Source: a virus. From it: a stretch of DNA of 23,051 bases. Under the pieces are notes generated by a model, which was given only the letters and a program-made list of their open reading frames with translations, made no database searches and had not been told where the DNA came from. The DNA lies in the IMG/VR virus record IMGVR_UViG_3300046721_000117, positions 1-23,051 of that record; one strand, 5' to 3'. Below are positions 7,793 through 15,848 of this stretch, piece after piece (position 1 is the stretch's first letter; the number at the start of each line of letters is the position of its first letter). Made by a program: the position numbers and the translations under genes.

Positions 7793-8246
7793 TCAGCGCG
7801 AGGCGATCCTGTCGCGGCTGGTGACGGTCTGCGGTGCGGTTGCCGGCATCAACGCGGTCGATCGCAACCGGCTCGACGTGACCGGCATGCTGCGGCCGGC
7901 GGTGATCATCCTCGACGGCGCCGAGACGGTGGGGCTGCCGCCGATATCCGACGGCCGAGGCGCGACCATATCGCACGTGCAGCTCATGGAATTGCGCCCG
8001 GCGATCATCGTCGCGGTGCGCGGCGACGGCGGCGGCGAGGCCGGGAGCCTATTGACGCTTTACCGCAACCGGGTACTGGCGGCGATCCTGACCGACGCGA
8101 CGCTGATCGCCAGCGTCTCCCGGAACGGCGGCATCCGTTACGAGGGCTGCGTCGTGCCCGAGCCGGACGCCGAGGCGAAAGAATACCGAATCGACCTACA
8201 GGTGGTGTTCGTCTACCGCTTCACCCTCGCCGACCTGGGACCATGA
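7785..8246 (+). CDS. Neck/tail-completion protein, tail-terminator position
   Basis: A 153-residue protein. GTG at 7785 overlaps the previous stop by 8 bases and gives MADQREAILSRLVTVCGAV, a sensible amphipathic first helix. 'LRPAIIVAVRGDGGGEAGSLLTLYRNRVLAAILTD' and a final 'YRIDLQVVFVYRF' strand resemble tail-completion proteins that cap the finished tail tube. The assignment rests mainly on gene order; it could be another neck component. Confidence 0.55.
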   Translation: MADQREAILSRLVTVCGAVAGINAVDRNRLDVTGMLRPAVIILDGAETVGLPPISDGRGATISHVQLMELRPAIIVAVRGDGGGEAGSLLTLYRNRVLAAILTDATLIASVSRNGGIRYEGCVVPEPDAEAKEYRIDLQVVFVYRFTLADLGP

Positions 8247-8737
8247 GCGGGCCGATCAATCTCACCATCGACTCGTCCAGCATCACCAAACTAGCGGTTC
8301 ACTTCGACGAGATCACGCCGGCCCTGCAAGCCAAGCTGAAGGTGGCGATCAGCCGGATCACGCATCAGTTGCTCGCGCAGGTCAGAGCGGCCGAGCCGGT
8401 GCGCACCGGGCGGTTGCGTGCGGCGACGGCGGCGTATGTCGACGAGCGCCCGAACTTCGTCCGCGGGCGCGTCCGCATCAGCCGGGGGCGCGGTGCAGCA
8501 CAGGATCTGGGCGCTCGCTTCGGTGCGCTCGAATACGGCGGGCCGGGAAGGCGCGGCGGCCGAGTGGCAGTCGGCGTCTACAGCAGAGCAGGGGTTGCGG
8601 TTGCGGCTTATCAGCGGCGGCGCCCGCATATCAGGGCGCGCCGGTTTCTGCGCGGGCCGGCGGCCGCCATGCGACCTGCGATCCGCGCAGAACTTGAGGC
8701 GGCGATCAAAGAGTTCGACTTCAGCATCGTGAGGTGA
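8243..8737 (+). CDS. HK97 gp10-like neck protein
   Basis: A 164-residue protein starting in an ATGA overlap. It shows the gp10 family pattern: an early helix, the conserved 'AEPVRTGRLRAAT' segment, 'FGALEYGGPGRRGG', and the C-terminal 'RPHIRARRFLRGPAAAMRP' stretch before a final helix. Members of this family belong to the head-tail joining/tail-completion set. Gene order (connector, stopper, gp10, major tail) agrees. Confidence 0.78.
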   Translation: MSGPINLTIDSSSITKLAVHFDEITPALQAKLKVAISRITHQLLAQVRAAEPVRTGRLRAATAAYVDERPNFVRGRVRISRGRGAAQDLGARFGALEYGGPGRRGGRVAVGVYSRAGVAVAAYQRRRPHIRARRFLRGPAAAMRPAIRAELEAAIKEFDFSIVR

Positions 8738-8747
8738 GGGACAGGCA

Positions 8748-9260
8748 ATGGCAGCATCGACACTGAACATCGGCACCGAACCCGAAAAACGCGGGAAGCT
8801 GATTTTTACCGGCGCCAACAACATCGGGCCGAAACTGACGATCACGCTGACGTCGTGCCAGATCAACCCGAACGCCGCCATCAATGCTATCGGCGACGAA
8901 TACGGGCTGTTGGAAGTCACTGGCGAGGTGCTGGCACAACCCGACGGCAGCTTCGGCACGGTGGTTCACCCGGACGGCTCGCAAGCCGCGCCCGATGTCG
9001 ACAATTACTACGTCGGGACGGGCGTGGTGACGTGGACGCCGGAACCGACCACCGCGGTGCCGACCCCGGTTGCGCGTGACGTCGGCAACGTCAACGTCTT
9101 CGAGTTCACCCAGGCGGTCGAAATGCTCGATCACTGGAACCACCGCGGCGGCATCAGGAAGCGCGACTTCCGGCCGGTGGTTCAGCAGACCGCGACGGTG
9201 CGCATGGTCATGGACGAGTTCACCGCGGAGAACCTGCGGCTCGCCCTGCTGGCCGCCTGA
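8748..9260 (+). CDS. Major tail tube protein
   Basis: A 170-residue, beta-rich protein that would polymerise into the tail tube. It lies between the gp10-like protein and the tail chaperones, the canonical place. Features include 'IGTEPEKRGKLIFTGANN' at the N-terminus and a middle with 'GLLEVTGEVLAQPDGSFGTV'. A purine-rich GAGGGACAGG leader precedes the ATG. The stop overlaps the next start (TGATG). Confidence 0.78.
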   Translation: MAASTLNIGTEPEKRGKLIFTGANNIGPKLTITLTSCQINPNAAINAIGDEYGLLEVTGEVLAQPDGSFGTVVHPDGSQAAPDVDNYYVGTGVVTWTPEPTTAVPTPVARDVGNVNVFEFTQAVEMLDHWNHRGGIRKRDFRPVVQQTATVRMVMDEFTAENLRLALLAA

Positions 9261-9679
9261 TGCCGATCAGCTTTCTCGACATTGTACCGAAGCGGCCTCG
9301 CGCCACGGTCATGATCGACAGCGAAGACGGCCCCGCTGCGGTGGAGCTGACGGGCGTGGCCTTGTCGCACCTTGCCGAGATCAGCCGCAAGTTCCCATCC
9401 TTTGCCCGTGTTATCGAGGGCGACGCCAGTCTCATGAGCGCCAGTGACGCTATGCCCGCGCTGATCGCCGCGGGGCTGGGTCATCACGGCGACCCGCAAT
9501 ACGAGCGACAGGCGGAACAACTGCCGCCCGATATCGCGATCGCCATTGCCGGGGAGGTCGTCAAATTGACATTTCCGCAGCGCCCTTCCCTCGCGCCGGC
9601 CGAACCCGAGCCGGCGCCAGGGGCCAACGTCAACGGCCTGCTGCCGGAACCCACCTTGCCGTCGCGGTTGAACAGTTGA
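9260..9679 (+). CDS. Tail assembly chaperone, first frame
   Basis: A 139-residue protein in the position of lambda gpG, between tail tube and tape measure; such chaperones coat the tape measure during tail assembly. It has an ordered first 105 residues and a Pro/Ala-rich tail (RPSLAPAEPEPAPGANVNG). Its last 230 bases overlap an open -1 frame that continues into the next short gene, the arrangement expected for a G/GT pair. Confidence 0.68.
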   Translation: MPISFLDIVPKRPRATVMIDSEDGPAAVELTGVALSHLAEISRKFPSFARVIEGDASLMSASDAMPALIAAGLGHHGDPQYERQAEQLPPDIAIAIAGEVVKLTFPQRPSLAPAEPEPAPGANVNGLLPEPTLPSRLNS

Positions 9680-9864
9680 TTGCCTGGAACCATCGTGCCG
9701 AAGCGGTCTGGGAAATGACGCCGCGGCAGGTTTTCGCATGGGCGACGCTCGGCCTCGATCGCGAGAAGGTCGAGCGTGCCACCCGCTTGGTCGACGGCGC
9801 CAACGCCGCCCGCGGCGAAGGTAGCGACATTCAACGCACCGTGCGCGAATTGACCGGAGCCTGA
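9676..9864 (+). CDS. Tail assembly chaperone, second frame (separate TTG start or -1 extension)
   Basis: A 62-residue segment (starting IAWNHRAEAVWEMTPRQVFAW after the first residue) in frame -1 relative to the upstream chaperone. If separate, it would start at TTG 9676, overlapping the upstream TGA and lacking a good ribosome binding site. The same frame is open back to 9448, so a -1 frameshift would fuse it to the first chaperone. I see no canonical X XXY YYZ slippery heptamer in the overlap. Gene order strongly supports a tail chaperone either way. Confidence 0.62.
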   Translation: MIAWNHRAEAVWEMTPRQVFAWATLGLDREKVERATRLVDGANAARGEGSDIQRTVRELTGA

Positions 9865-9867
9865 GCC

Positions 9868-11880
9868 GTGCCGTCCACTAATTTAGATTTCAGCGTCAGC
9901 GCCGATACCAGCAAGGCGCGGGCCGACCTAAAGCTGCTCAATGAGCAAATGAAACTGGTGGGGCAGCAAATGCGCGCTGCCCTTAAAGCCGGCGATGCCG
10001 CTGGTGCTCGTGGATTCGCCGACACTTTTGGGGTGATGGCGGCCAATGCCGCGGGGCTGACTAAAGAGCTGCGGGCGACAACCGGCGCAATGGACAATCT
10101 GGGCCGCAGTACTGCACTGACTCAACGAAGTTTCAAGTCGTTCGAGGGCGCCATTCTTGGCATTGGCCGAAGTCTAGGCGGGGCGAAAGCCGGGCTGATC
10201 GCCTTCGCTGCGGTCACTGGCGTTGAGAAGCTACTCAGCAATCTCGACGAGGTCGACAAGCGCCTGCGTGATATCCGCGATACCTCGCAGGAGATCGCCG
10301 GAGCCGCCGGGGAAACGCCAGAGTCGGCCAACAAAATCTTGGCTAGTTTCAGCGCCGCCTTTGCAAAGGCGCAGGTCGAGGGGCAAAGCGCCGCCGATGC
10401 CATCGGAAACGTCAACTCACAGATCCAACAGGGAGTCCAAGTATTCAAAGGCGCGAGCCCGATCGTGCTGGATCTGGCGCACGCCTATGAGACGCTCGGC
10501 ATACATTTGAACAGATACAAAGGCGACGCGGCCGCCCAAGAGAAGGCTTTTCTCGACGCGGCAAAAGTGTTCCTGCAAGCCCAGAGAAACTTCAACCCTG
10601 CGCAGCTCAATGAGTTATCCAAGGCGTTGTTTGGGGTCTCGGCTGCGGCGGCGAAAAACGCACTTCCCGAGATGATCGCAAACGTCACGCAAAAAGTCGC
10701 CGAGCTTCAAAATGCAGAAAGAGGCGCCACGGACGACCGTCTAAAGCAAATCGCAGCACTGGATGCCGCGCGGAGCAAACTAACCGACGCATTTAACGAG
10801 CTAAACGCCAGCGTCGGTAATGCCTCGCGCCAGACACGCATAGACTTCGCGGACTGGTTAACTAGCGTTTTAAAAGGTCGAGCCGACTTCGAGGAAGCCC
10901 TTAAACAAGGAATGGCTCAGTGGAAGTTCCACCTCGGAGATTTTGATGATTGGCAGAAGCGCACCAAGGAGGCGTTCGGCACCTTGTGGGGTGACATTGG
11001 AACGGATTTAACCAACTCAGCGAAGCTCTGGGAAGCTGCGCTGCCGGATTTCAGCGGCTGGATCGAGCGCACCAAGGCGGCGTTTAAGTCCTTATGGGAC
11101 AGTATCAAAGCCGGGACGGCTGCGGCGGGGGCGGCTGCCGCTGGCAGCGGAACCGCCCCGGCATCAGCGCTAATACCGGAAACCGTAAATGTCTTCTCGG
11201 CCACGATGGATGGAGGCGGCGGCAGCGGCGTATTGGTCGGCCGCGGCCCCGGAACCGGGCCGACCGGCGGCTATGGTCCGGCGAGCTTTAACCAGGAAGG
11301 CGGGCATGGCCCCGGCAGCTTCCCGACACAGTCGATCCTGCCAGGGGTAAGCGACTATCAGGCACCGCCGCCGAAGATGGTTAGTCCATCGATGATGTCT
11401 ACTCATCCCGCGGTCAAGTCGGCCGCCGAGGCCAGCGCCGACGCTGCCTACGCCGCCCGAACCGCCGCCGAGGCCAGCGCCACCGCCGTCAACGCTTGGG
11501 TCAAGCCCGGCTACAGCGCCTACGCCTCGGGCGGCATGGTGCGCGGTCCCGGCACGGCAACCAGCGACAGCATTGTCGCGCGACTAAGTGCGGGCGAGTT
11601 CGTCATGCGCGCCGCCGCGGTGAACCGCTTGGGTGCGGGTTTTCTGTCCCGGCTCAACGGGTTTGCCGATGGCGGCATGGCGATGCCGTCGCGCGGTATG
11701 CCCCGCTTTGCCGGCGGCGGCATGGTTCACGGCGGGGGCGGCGGTAGCGTCGTCAACCTGCACTTCCCCGGCGGCAGCTTTTCGCTCCGCGCCGATGCCG
11801 AGATCGTCGGCGGGCTGACCCGTGAGGCGCGACGCGCCGGCATGCTGTCGGCCGGGCGCATGGCGGGGGCGCTGGCCTAA
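9868..11880 (+). CDS. Tape measure protein
   Basis: A 670-residue tail-length ruler. GTG 9868 is preceded by GGAG with 8-base spacing. The N-terminal 330 residues are largely helical and Ala/Lys/Gln-rich (SVSADTSKARADLKLLNEQM). A hydrophobic patch lies near residues 108-118. The last 130 residues are Gly-rich and carry the widespread tape-measure ending 'ASGGMVRGPGTATSDSIVARLSAGEFVM'. With the roughly 1.5 angstrom per residue rule known for such proteins, the tail would be about 100 nm. The middle (about 10100-11000) is more AT-rich than the flanks, hinting at recombination within the gene. Confidence 0.9.
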   Translation: MPSTNLDFSVSADTSKARADLKLLNEQMKLVGQQMRAALKAGDAAGARGFADTFGVMAANAAGLTKELRATTGAMDNLGRSTALTQRSFKSFEGAILGIGRSLGGAKAGLIAFAAVTGVEKLLSNLDEVDKRLRDIRDTSQEIAGAAGETPESANKILASFSAAFAKAQVEGQSAADAIGNVNSQIQQGVQVFKGASPIVLDLAHAYETLGIHLNRYKGDAAAQEKAFLDAAKVFLQAQRNFNPAQLNELSKALFGVSAAAAKNALPEMIANVTQKVAELQNAERGATDDRLKQIAALDAARSKLTDAFNELNASVGNASRQTRIDFADWLTSVLKGRADFEEALKQGMAQWKFHLGDFDDWQKRTKEAFGTLWGDIGTDLTNSAKLWEAALPDFSGWIERTKAAFKSLWDSIKAGTAAAGAAAAGSGTAPASALIPETVNVFSATMDGGGGSGVLVGRGPGTGPTGGYGPASFNQEGGHGPGSFPTQSILPGVSDYQAPPPKMVSPSMMSTHPAVKSAAEASADAAYAARTAAEASATAVNAWVKPGYSAYASGGMVRGPGTATSDSIVARLSAGEFVMRAAAVNRLGAGFLSRLNGFADGGMAMPSRGMPRFAGGGMVHGGGGGSVVNLHFPGGSFSLRADAEIVGGLTREARRAGMLSAGRMAGALA

Positions 11881-12308
11881 TGGCGCTGGATACGCTGCTG
11901 GAAATATCCGGTCCGGGAATCGCCGACTACAGCGCGCGTGGTGCCAGCCAGACGCTCGATCCGATCGATGCGTCCAGCGTCATGGCGCGCACCGTCAACG
12001 GCGCGCTGATCGACTTGAGCCCGAGCCAGATGCGGAAATACAAAAGCAGCATCCGTTGCCACGACGTTGAGACGCCGGCACTCGACGGCGTATGGCCCGG
12101 CATGCTCCTCACGGTCAATTGCATCGCCGAGCTTGGGTACAAGACGGCCGGCGGCACACCGGGGCGGCCTGTGGTGGCCGGTTCGTCGCGCACCTCGGGC
12201 GCGTGGACTTGGTATCGGCCGCAACTATCCATGCGGGTCATCAACTACAGTGTCAGCCGCGACGAATACGGGGCGATGACCGACTGGTCGTTGGACTTGG
12301 AGGAATAA
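11880..12308 (+). CDS. Minor tail protein, unassigned (distal-tail position)
   Basis: A 142-residue, beta-rich protein whose ATG overlaps the tape measure stop (TAATG). The first gene after a siphophage tape measure normally encodes the distal tail protein. Here 'SGPGIADYSARGASQTLDP', 'RTVNGALIDLS' and a late 'YRPQLSMRVINYSVSRDEY' can be seen, but I cannot match it to a named family. Four aromatic residues cluster near 109-116. Confidence 0.55.
   Translation: MALDTLLEISGPGIADYSARGASQTLDPIDASSVMARTVNGALIDLSPSQMRKYKSSIRCHDVETPALDGVWPGMLLTVNCIAELGYKTAGGTPGRPVVAGSSRTSGAWTWYRPQLSMRVINYSVSRDEYGAMTDWSLDLEE
12299..12303 (+). promoter_or_regulatory. Strong Shine-Dalgarno for the small membrane protein
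   Basis: GGAGG lies 8 bases before ATG 12312 and overlaps the end of the preceding gene. Strong sites are rare in this operon, so the membrane protein seems to be translated independently of its neighbours. Confidence 0.7.
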
Positions 12309-12311
12309 ATT

Positions 12312-12506
12312 ATGCTGTCACTCCTCGTCACCCTGCTCATCATTCTTATCGTTCTGGCGCTTTGCTGGTGGGTTCTGTCGATGATCCCGCTGCCGCCGCC
12401 GATCGCGCAGATCGCGCAGGTGATCTTCGTTGTTATTGCCGCCATCGTGCTGATCGTTTTCCTGCTCCAACTTGTCGGCGGCGGGACTTGGCCTCTGCTG
12501 CGGTGA
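12312..12506 (+). CDS. Small two-helix membrane protein inside the tail module
   Basis: A 64-residue protein that is almost entirely hydrophobic. One transmembrane helix lies at about 2-25 (LSLLVTLLIILIVLALCWWV), then a PLPPP turn at about 27-31, and a second helix at about 32-56. Its start is fixed by a strong ribosome binding site. It resembles small bacterial membrane proteins of the Thivi_2564 type in layout. In a phage it could be a holin, a holin antagonist or a superinfection-exclusion protein; the location between tail-tip genes is unusual. The membrane nature is clear, the function is not. Confidence 0.7.
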   Translation: MLSLLVTLLIILIVLALCWWVLSMIPLPPPIAQIAQVIFVVIAAIVLIVFLLQLVGGGTWPLLR

Positions 12507-12513
12507 GCCACTG

Positions 12514-14367
12514 ATGCCGGGGCCGTTCTTTTTTAGTTACTGCAACAACGGCGACGCCTTCGACCCGGCCGTCCACAACCGCGAAGACGAAGCGATCACG
12601 TCGCTATCGGTGACGCAATCCGAGGGCGACTTCGCCGGGCTGACCATCGAGGTCATCAACCCCGGCGAGGGATTGCTGGCAACCGGCCGGCAGGCGTGGT
12701 GCTGGCTATCGTGGGACAACGGAACGGCAATCGTGCCGCTGTTTCACGGGCGCATCGCCGCGGTGCCGGAGTCGATCGACGGCGAGGCGGTGCGGCTGCT
12801 GTTCGCCGCCCGTCCGCTCGGCTTCGACGCGACGAAAGCGGCCTACGCCGAGACGCTCAAGATTTTGCCATATTACGACCCGGTATGGATTGCCGGCGGC
12901 CTGACCGACCCGGACAACGTGCTGACCGGCTACGGCACGCGCTGGCATATCGACCGCTGCACGCACGCGCTGACGCACAGCGACGAGCTGACCGGCGAGG
13001 ACGGCACGCTGACGATCGGCGAGGCCGACCACGTCTACAACGATTTCTCGGCGAGCTATACCGAGCCGCCGCTGGCGCGCGTCGATATCGAGGGCACGCT
13101 GGCGTGGACGCAGGGCGGCACCGGCACCATCGACCTGACCGAGCGTATTCACCACGCCTTCAATTTTACCGGCAACCTTTACACCCACCCGCGCTCGGGC
13201 GTGATCTCGTCCTTGACCGGCGACGGGCTGATGAGCGATTGGCCGAAGGCCGGCGCCGAGATCAGCGGTGGATGGAAGGTCAGCGCCAACACCTACATCC
13301 AGGAAGCGCCGAAATCGTTCAAGACATACAACTATCACGTCGAATACCGGCAACTGGCGCCGCCGCCCGAAGGCTCGACCGACGCTCTCGGATTGCCGGT
13401 GACCGGGACCGGCGCCCTGTTCCAGCGCTACGGGACGTCGTTCGCCTACTTCGACTCGTATACCGATTACTTTGTGGACTTCCCGATTGCTGCCCTGAAA
13501 CAGCGGACCTATTTCAACTGGCTCGCCGACCGGCCGCGCACCGAGAAGGTGCTCTGCACGATGGTCGCGGACATCCAGCCGCTCTTGGTCGAGGTGCTGG
13601 AGGAAAACAAGCAGACGATCTCGGTTAACGCGCAGGATACCGTGACCGAGCCGGACGAAGCCGGCGCCATGCCGATCGGCGACATACGGCGCGCGAGCTA
13701 TCTCAACACCGACCGCGGCAACCTCTCGATGCAGTACCTGCTGCTGCTCGGCCGCACCGAGTTACGGCGGCGGGCGCGCGCGGTCGAGGTGTCGTGCAAA
13801 GTGCCGTGGGCCACCGGCATCGCCGCGACGCTGCGCATGAACGCGCACATCGTCGACTACCGGCTGCCAGGCGGTGAGGCGTTCGGCAAGATCACCGCAT
13901 ACGAGTTCGCGGCCGGCGGAACCGGCGACTTCAGCGTCCGACTGACGATCGGCTGCGCCATCGGCCGCGACGGCACGGTGACAGCGGCGGCCGGAACCCC
14001 GAGCTATGTCGATGCCGGCTACGTCGCCGCCGGGTATCAGCAAGCGACCGGCGCCGAGGTCATGCTGCCGACCGGCGACCTGGCTTACCAGACGCTGGAC
14101 GACTTCCCGATCGTCGACGACGGGGTGAACCTGCAAGGGCTCGACGAGATAACCGCGGTGCAATCGCTGACGCTGACAGGCGGTATGGATGAGCAGATCA
14201 CCGTCGTCGATTCCGTTTCGGATCCCGTCGATGCGCTGAAGCAATACCCGAGCCGGATCTGCGTGCAGCTCGTGCCGGTCGCCGGGATGAATTTTCAGAC
14301 GGTGTTCACGCCGGCTATCGACCCGCTGCCGATCCCGCGGCTGATCGATCTGGAGGCCGCCGCCTGA
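12514..14367 (+). CDS. Large tail-tip protein, candidate hub
   Basis: A 617-residue protein. ATG 12514 comes just after the membrane-protein stop; a start at 12472 would overlap that gene and is less likely. The N-terminal 110 residues have a pattern seen in tail hub proteins ('ITSLSVTQSEGDFAGLTIEV', a Trp-rich segment, then 'PLFHGRIAAVPES'). The rest alternates beta segments with no motif I know. Size and position fit the tail-tip hub that receives the distal tail protein and carries the fibres. No NlpC/P60 peptidase or lysozyme domain is visible. The hub role is an inference. Confidence 0.6.
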   Translation: MPGPFFFSYCNNGDAFDPAVHNREDEAITSLSVTQSEGDFAGLTIEVINPGEGLLATGRQAWCWLSWDNGTAIVPLFHGRIAAVPESIDGEAVRLLFAARPLGFDATKAAYAETLKILPYYDPVWIAGGLTDPDNVLTGYGTRWHIDRCTHALTHSDELTGEDGTLTIGEADHVYNDFSASYTEPPLARVDIEGTLAWTQGGTGTIDLTERIHHAFNFTGNLYTHPRSGVISSLTGDGLMSDWPKAGAEISGGWKVSANTYIQEAPKSFKTYNYHVEYRQLAPPPEGSTDALGLPVTGTGALFQRYGTSFAYFDSYTDYFVDFPIAALKQRTYFNWLADRPRTEKVLCTMVADIQPLLVEVLEENKQTISVNAQDTVTEPDEAGAMPIGDIRRASYLNTDRGNLSMQYLLLLGRTELRRRARAVEVSCKVPWATGIAATLRMNAHIVDYRLPGGEAFGKITAYEFAAGGTGDFSVRLTIGCAIGRDGTVTAAAGTPSYVDAGYVAAGYQQATGAEVMLPTGDLAYQTLDDFPIVDDGVNLQGLDEITAVQSLTLTGGMDEQITVVDSVSDPVDALKQYPSRICVQLVPVAGMNFQTVFTPAIDPLPIPRLIDLEAAA

Positions 14368-14852
14368 TGGGGCAGGGCTTCGGCGGCGCCGGATTGCCGA
14401 CATGGATCTCCTACGCGCGGCATATCGCGATCCTGCCGCCGATCAGCACCGCGTCGCAGACGTTCCGCGGCTATCGCATCCCGCGGCCGGCGGTGCCGCT
14501 GGAAGGCGAGACGCCGCCGGGGCTGTTGTGCTGGGGCACGGTCGGCAATCTGCCATCGCCGCAGCAGATGCCTACCGTCGGATTTACGGTCGTGCATGAC
14601 GAAAATTGGACCGAGTGGGGGCGGAAGACCCAGGACGTGCGGATCGAGAACCCTGACGACTCATCGCAGTATATCATCGACCGCCGGCCGACCGAGGTCA
14701 GCTTCAACAAAAAAACCCTGGCGTCGCAGGCGGGCAGCAACACCTCGGCACAGGTGCCGCCGGGCATGAACCCCGATGCCCCGGCGGGTAAGTTTATCGA
14801 CGCCACGGGCGGGTCGACGAGCCAAGTCAAAATGAACTACGCCACCCAGTAG
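14367..14852 (+). CDS. Tail-tip associated protein, unknown
   Basis: A 161-residue protein with a TGATG junction to the upstream hub candidate and ending immediately before the next ATG. The first 65 residues are hydrophobic and Pro-rich ('PTWISYARHIAILPPISTASQTF'). A Trp/acidic segment 'VVHDENWTEWGRKTQDVRIENPDD' follows, and the C-terminus is low-complexity. I recognise no family. It is probably a structural tail component, from operon position only. Confidence 0.5.
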   Translation: MGQGFGGAGLPTWISYARHIAILPPISTASQTFRGYRIPRPAVPLEGETPPGLLCWGTVGNLPSPQQMPTVGFTVVHDENWTEWGRKTQDVRIENPDDSSQYIIDRRPTEVSFNKKTLASQAGSNTSAQVPPGMNPDAPAGKFIDATGGSTSQVKMNYATQ

Positions 14853-15848
14853 ATGCCACCGCTCCCCGAAGGCTCGGCGGCGAATCCGTACAAGGAAAAC
14901 CCGCCAACGCATTTTGTCGAAGTCCACTGGGCGGCCGGCCTCGCCGTCAAATGGAATTACTCGCAGTTCATGTATCGCGACGGCGCATTGCCGGTTGCCA
15001 ATAGCCCGACCGGTACGATGAGCGTGTGGCTTAAGTTCCACCCGGATCTGGCGGGCTACGGGGCCGGCGTGGCATCGCTGTTCTTCAGCGGCTGGATGGA
15101 TTTCGAGGTAACGACCCGGAACGATTTCAGGACACAGGTGGTCTTCGACCCGGTCACCTACGCCTATCACAAGTTCAAGTTTTCGCCGGCCAGCGCCGAG
15201 GCGTTCTTCGGCACGGGGCCGAATACTTTCGGCTATCTGGTCGATAACAACGCCGCGTTCCCGGCTACCGGCACTTGGTATCACCTCTTTGCGCAATGGG
15301 ACACGGGCGCCGGCACGCTGGTGATCAAGGTAAACGGCGTGACCGTCGGGACCGCCGCCTATCCCGGCTCCGCGGTAATTCCCGGCGACCTCGGGTTCCC
15401 GTTCGATGTGTCGTGGGCTTATCCGACCAACGACGACCTTTCGCCGAACTCGTCGCAGTTTCTCAGCAACGCGAACATGGAAGACGTGGTGCCGACCGGG
15501 TTCTCGATTGCCGAATATTGGATGGACAACACGGCAGGCACGACACTCACCGTCGACAAGTTCGTGGATCTGACGACCGGCCGGCCGAAGCCGCTCGGGA
15601 CGAACGGCGAGCTGCCGAAACTGCCGGCAACAGGCGACACCAGGCCGGCCTTCTTCTTCGCGCGGAGCGGGGCGCCGCAGACGTTTGTGGCTAACCGCGG
15701 CTACGGCGGCACCTTCCAGTTCGCGCGCGGCCACTACGGCAGCGATCTGAGCTTTACCGTCGAGGACATCGCCGACCCGGCCACCGACCCGCCGCTCGAC
15801 GAGCCGGACAACCCGCACTACACGCCAGCAACGGCATTGGCAGCATGA
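14853..15848 (+). CDS. Lectin-fold (ConA/LamG-like) tail protein, candidate receptor binder
   Basis: A 331-residue, beta-rich protein beginning directly after the previous TAG. Between about residues 50 and 240 it shows the jelly-roll hallmarks 'TGTMSVWLKFHP', 'TWYHLFAQWDTGAGTLVIKVNGV' and a late 'FSIAEYWMDN' strand, the usual order in LamG/concanavalin-like domains. These domains bind glycans, so a host-surface role is plausible. It sits beside the S74 fibre and before a second LamG protein. Similarity is by pattern, so the family is moderately sure. Confidence 0.6.
   Translation: MPPLPEGSAANPYKENPPTHFVEVHWAAGLAVKWNYSQFMYRDGALPVANSPTGTMSVWLKFHPDLAGYGAGVASLFFSGWMDFEVTTRNDFRTQVVFDPVTYAYHKFKFSPASAEAFFGTGPNTFGYLVDNNAAFPATGTWYHLFAQWDTGAGTLVIKVNGVTVGTAAYPGSAVIPGDLGFPFDVSWAYPTNDDLSPNSSQFLSNANMEDVVPTGFSIAEYWMDNTAGTTLTVDKFVDLTTGRPKPLGTNGELPKLPATGDTRPAFFFARSGAPQTFVANRGYGGTFQFARGHYGSDLSFTVEDIADPATDPPLDEPDNPHYTPATALAA

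Noticed and set aside
9448-9679. Canonical -1 slippery heptamer in the tail chaperone overlap
   Set aside because: Every codon pair in the overlap was read; none fits X XXY YYZ, so a programmed shift is left only as a possibility.
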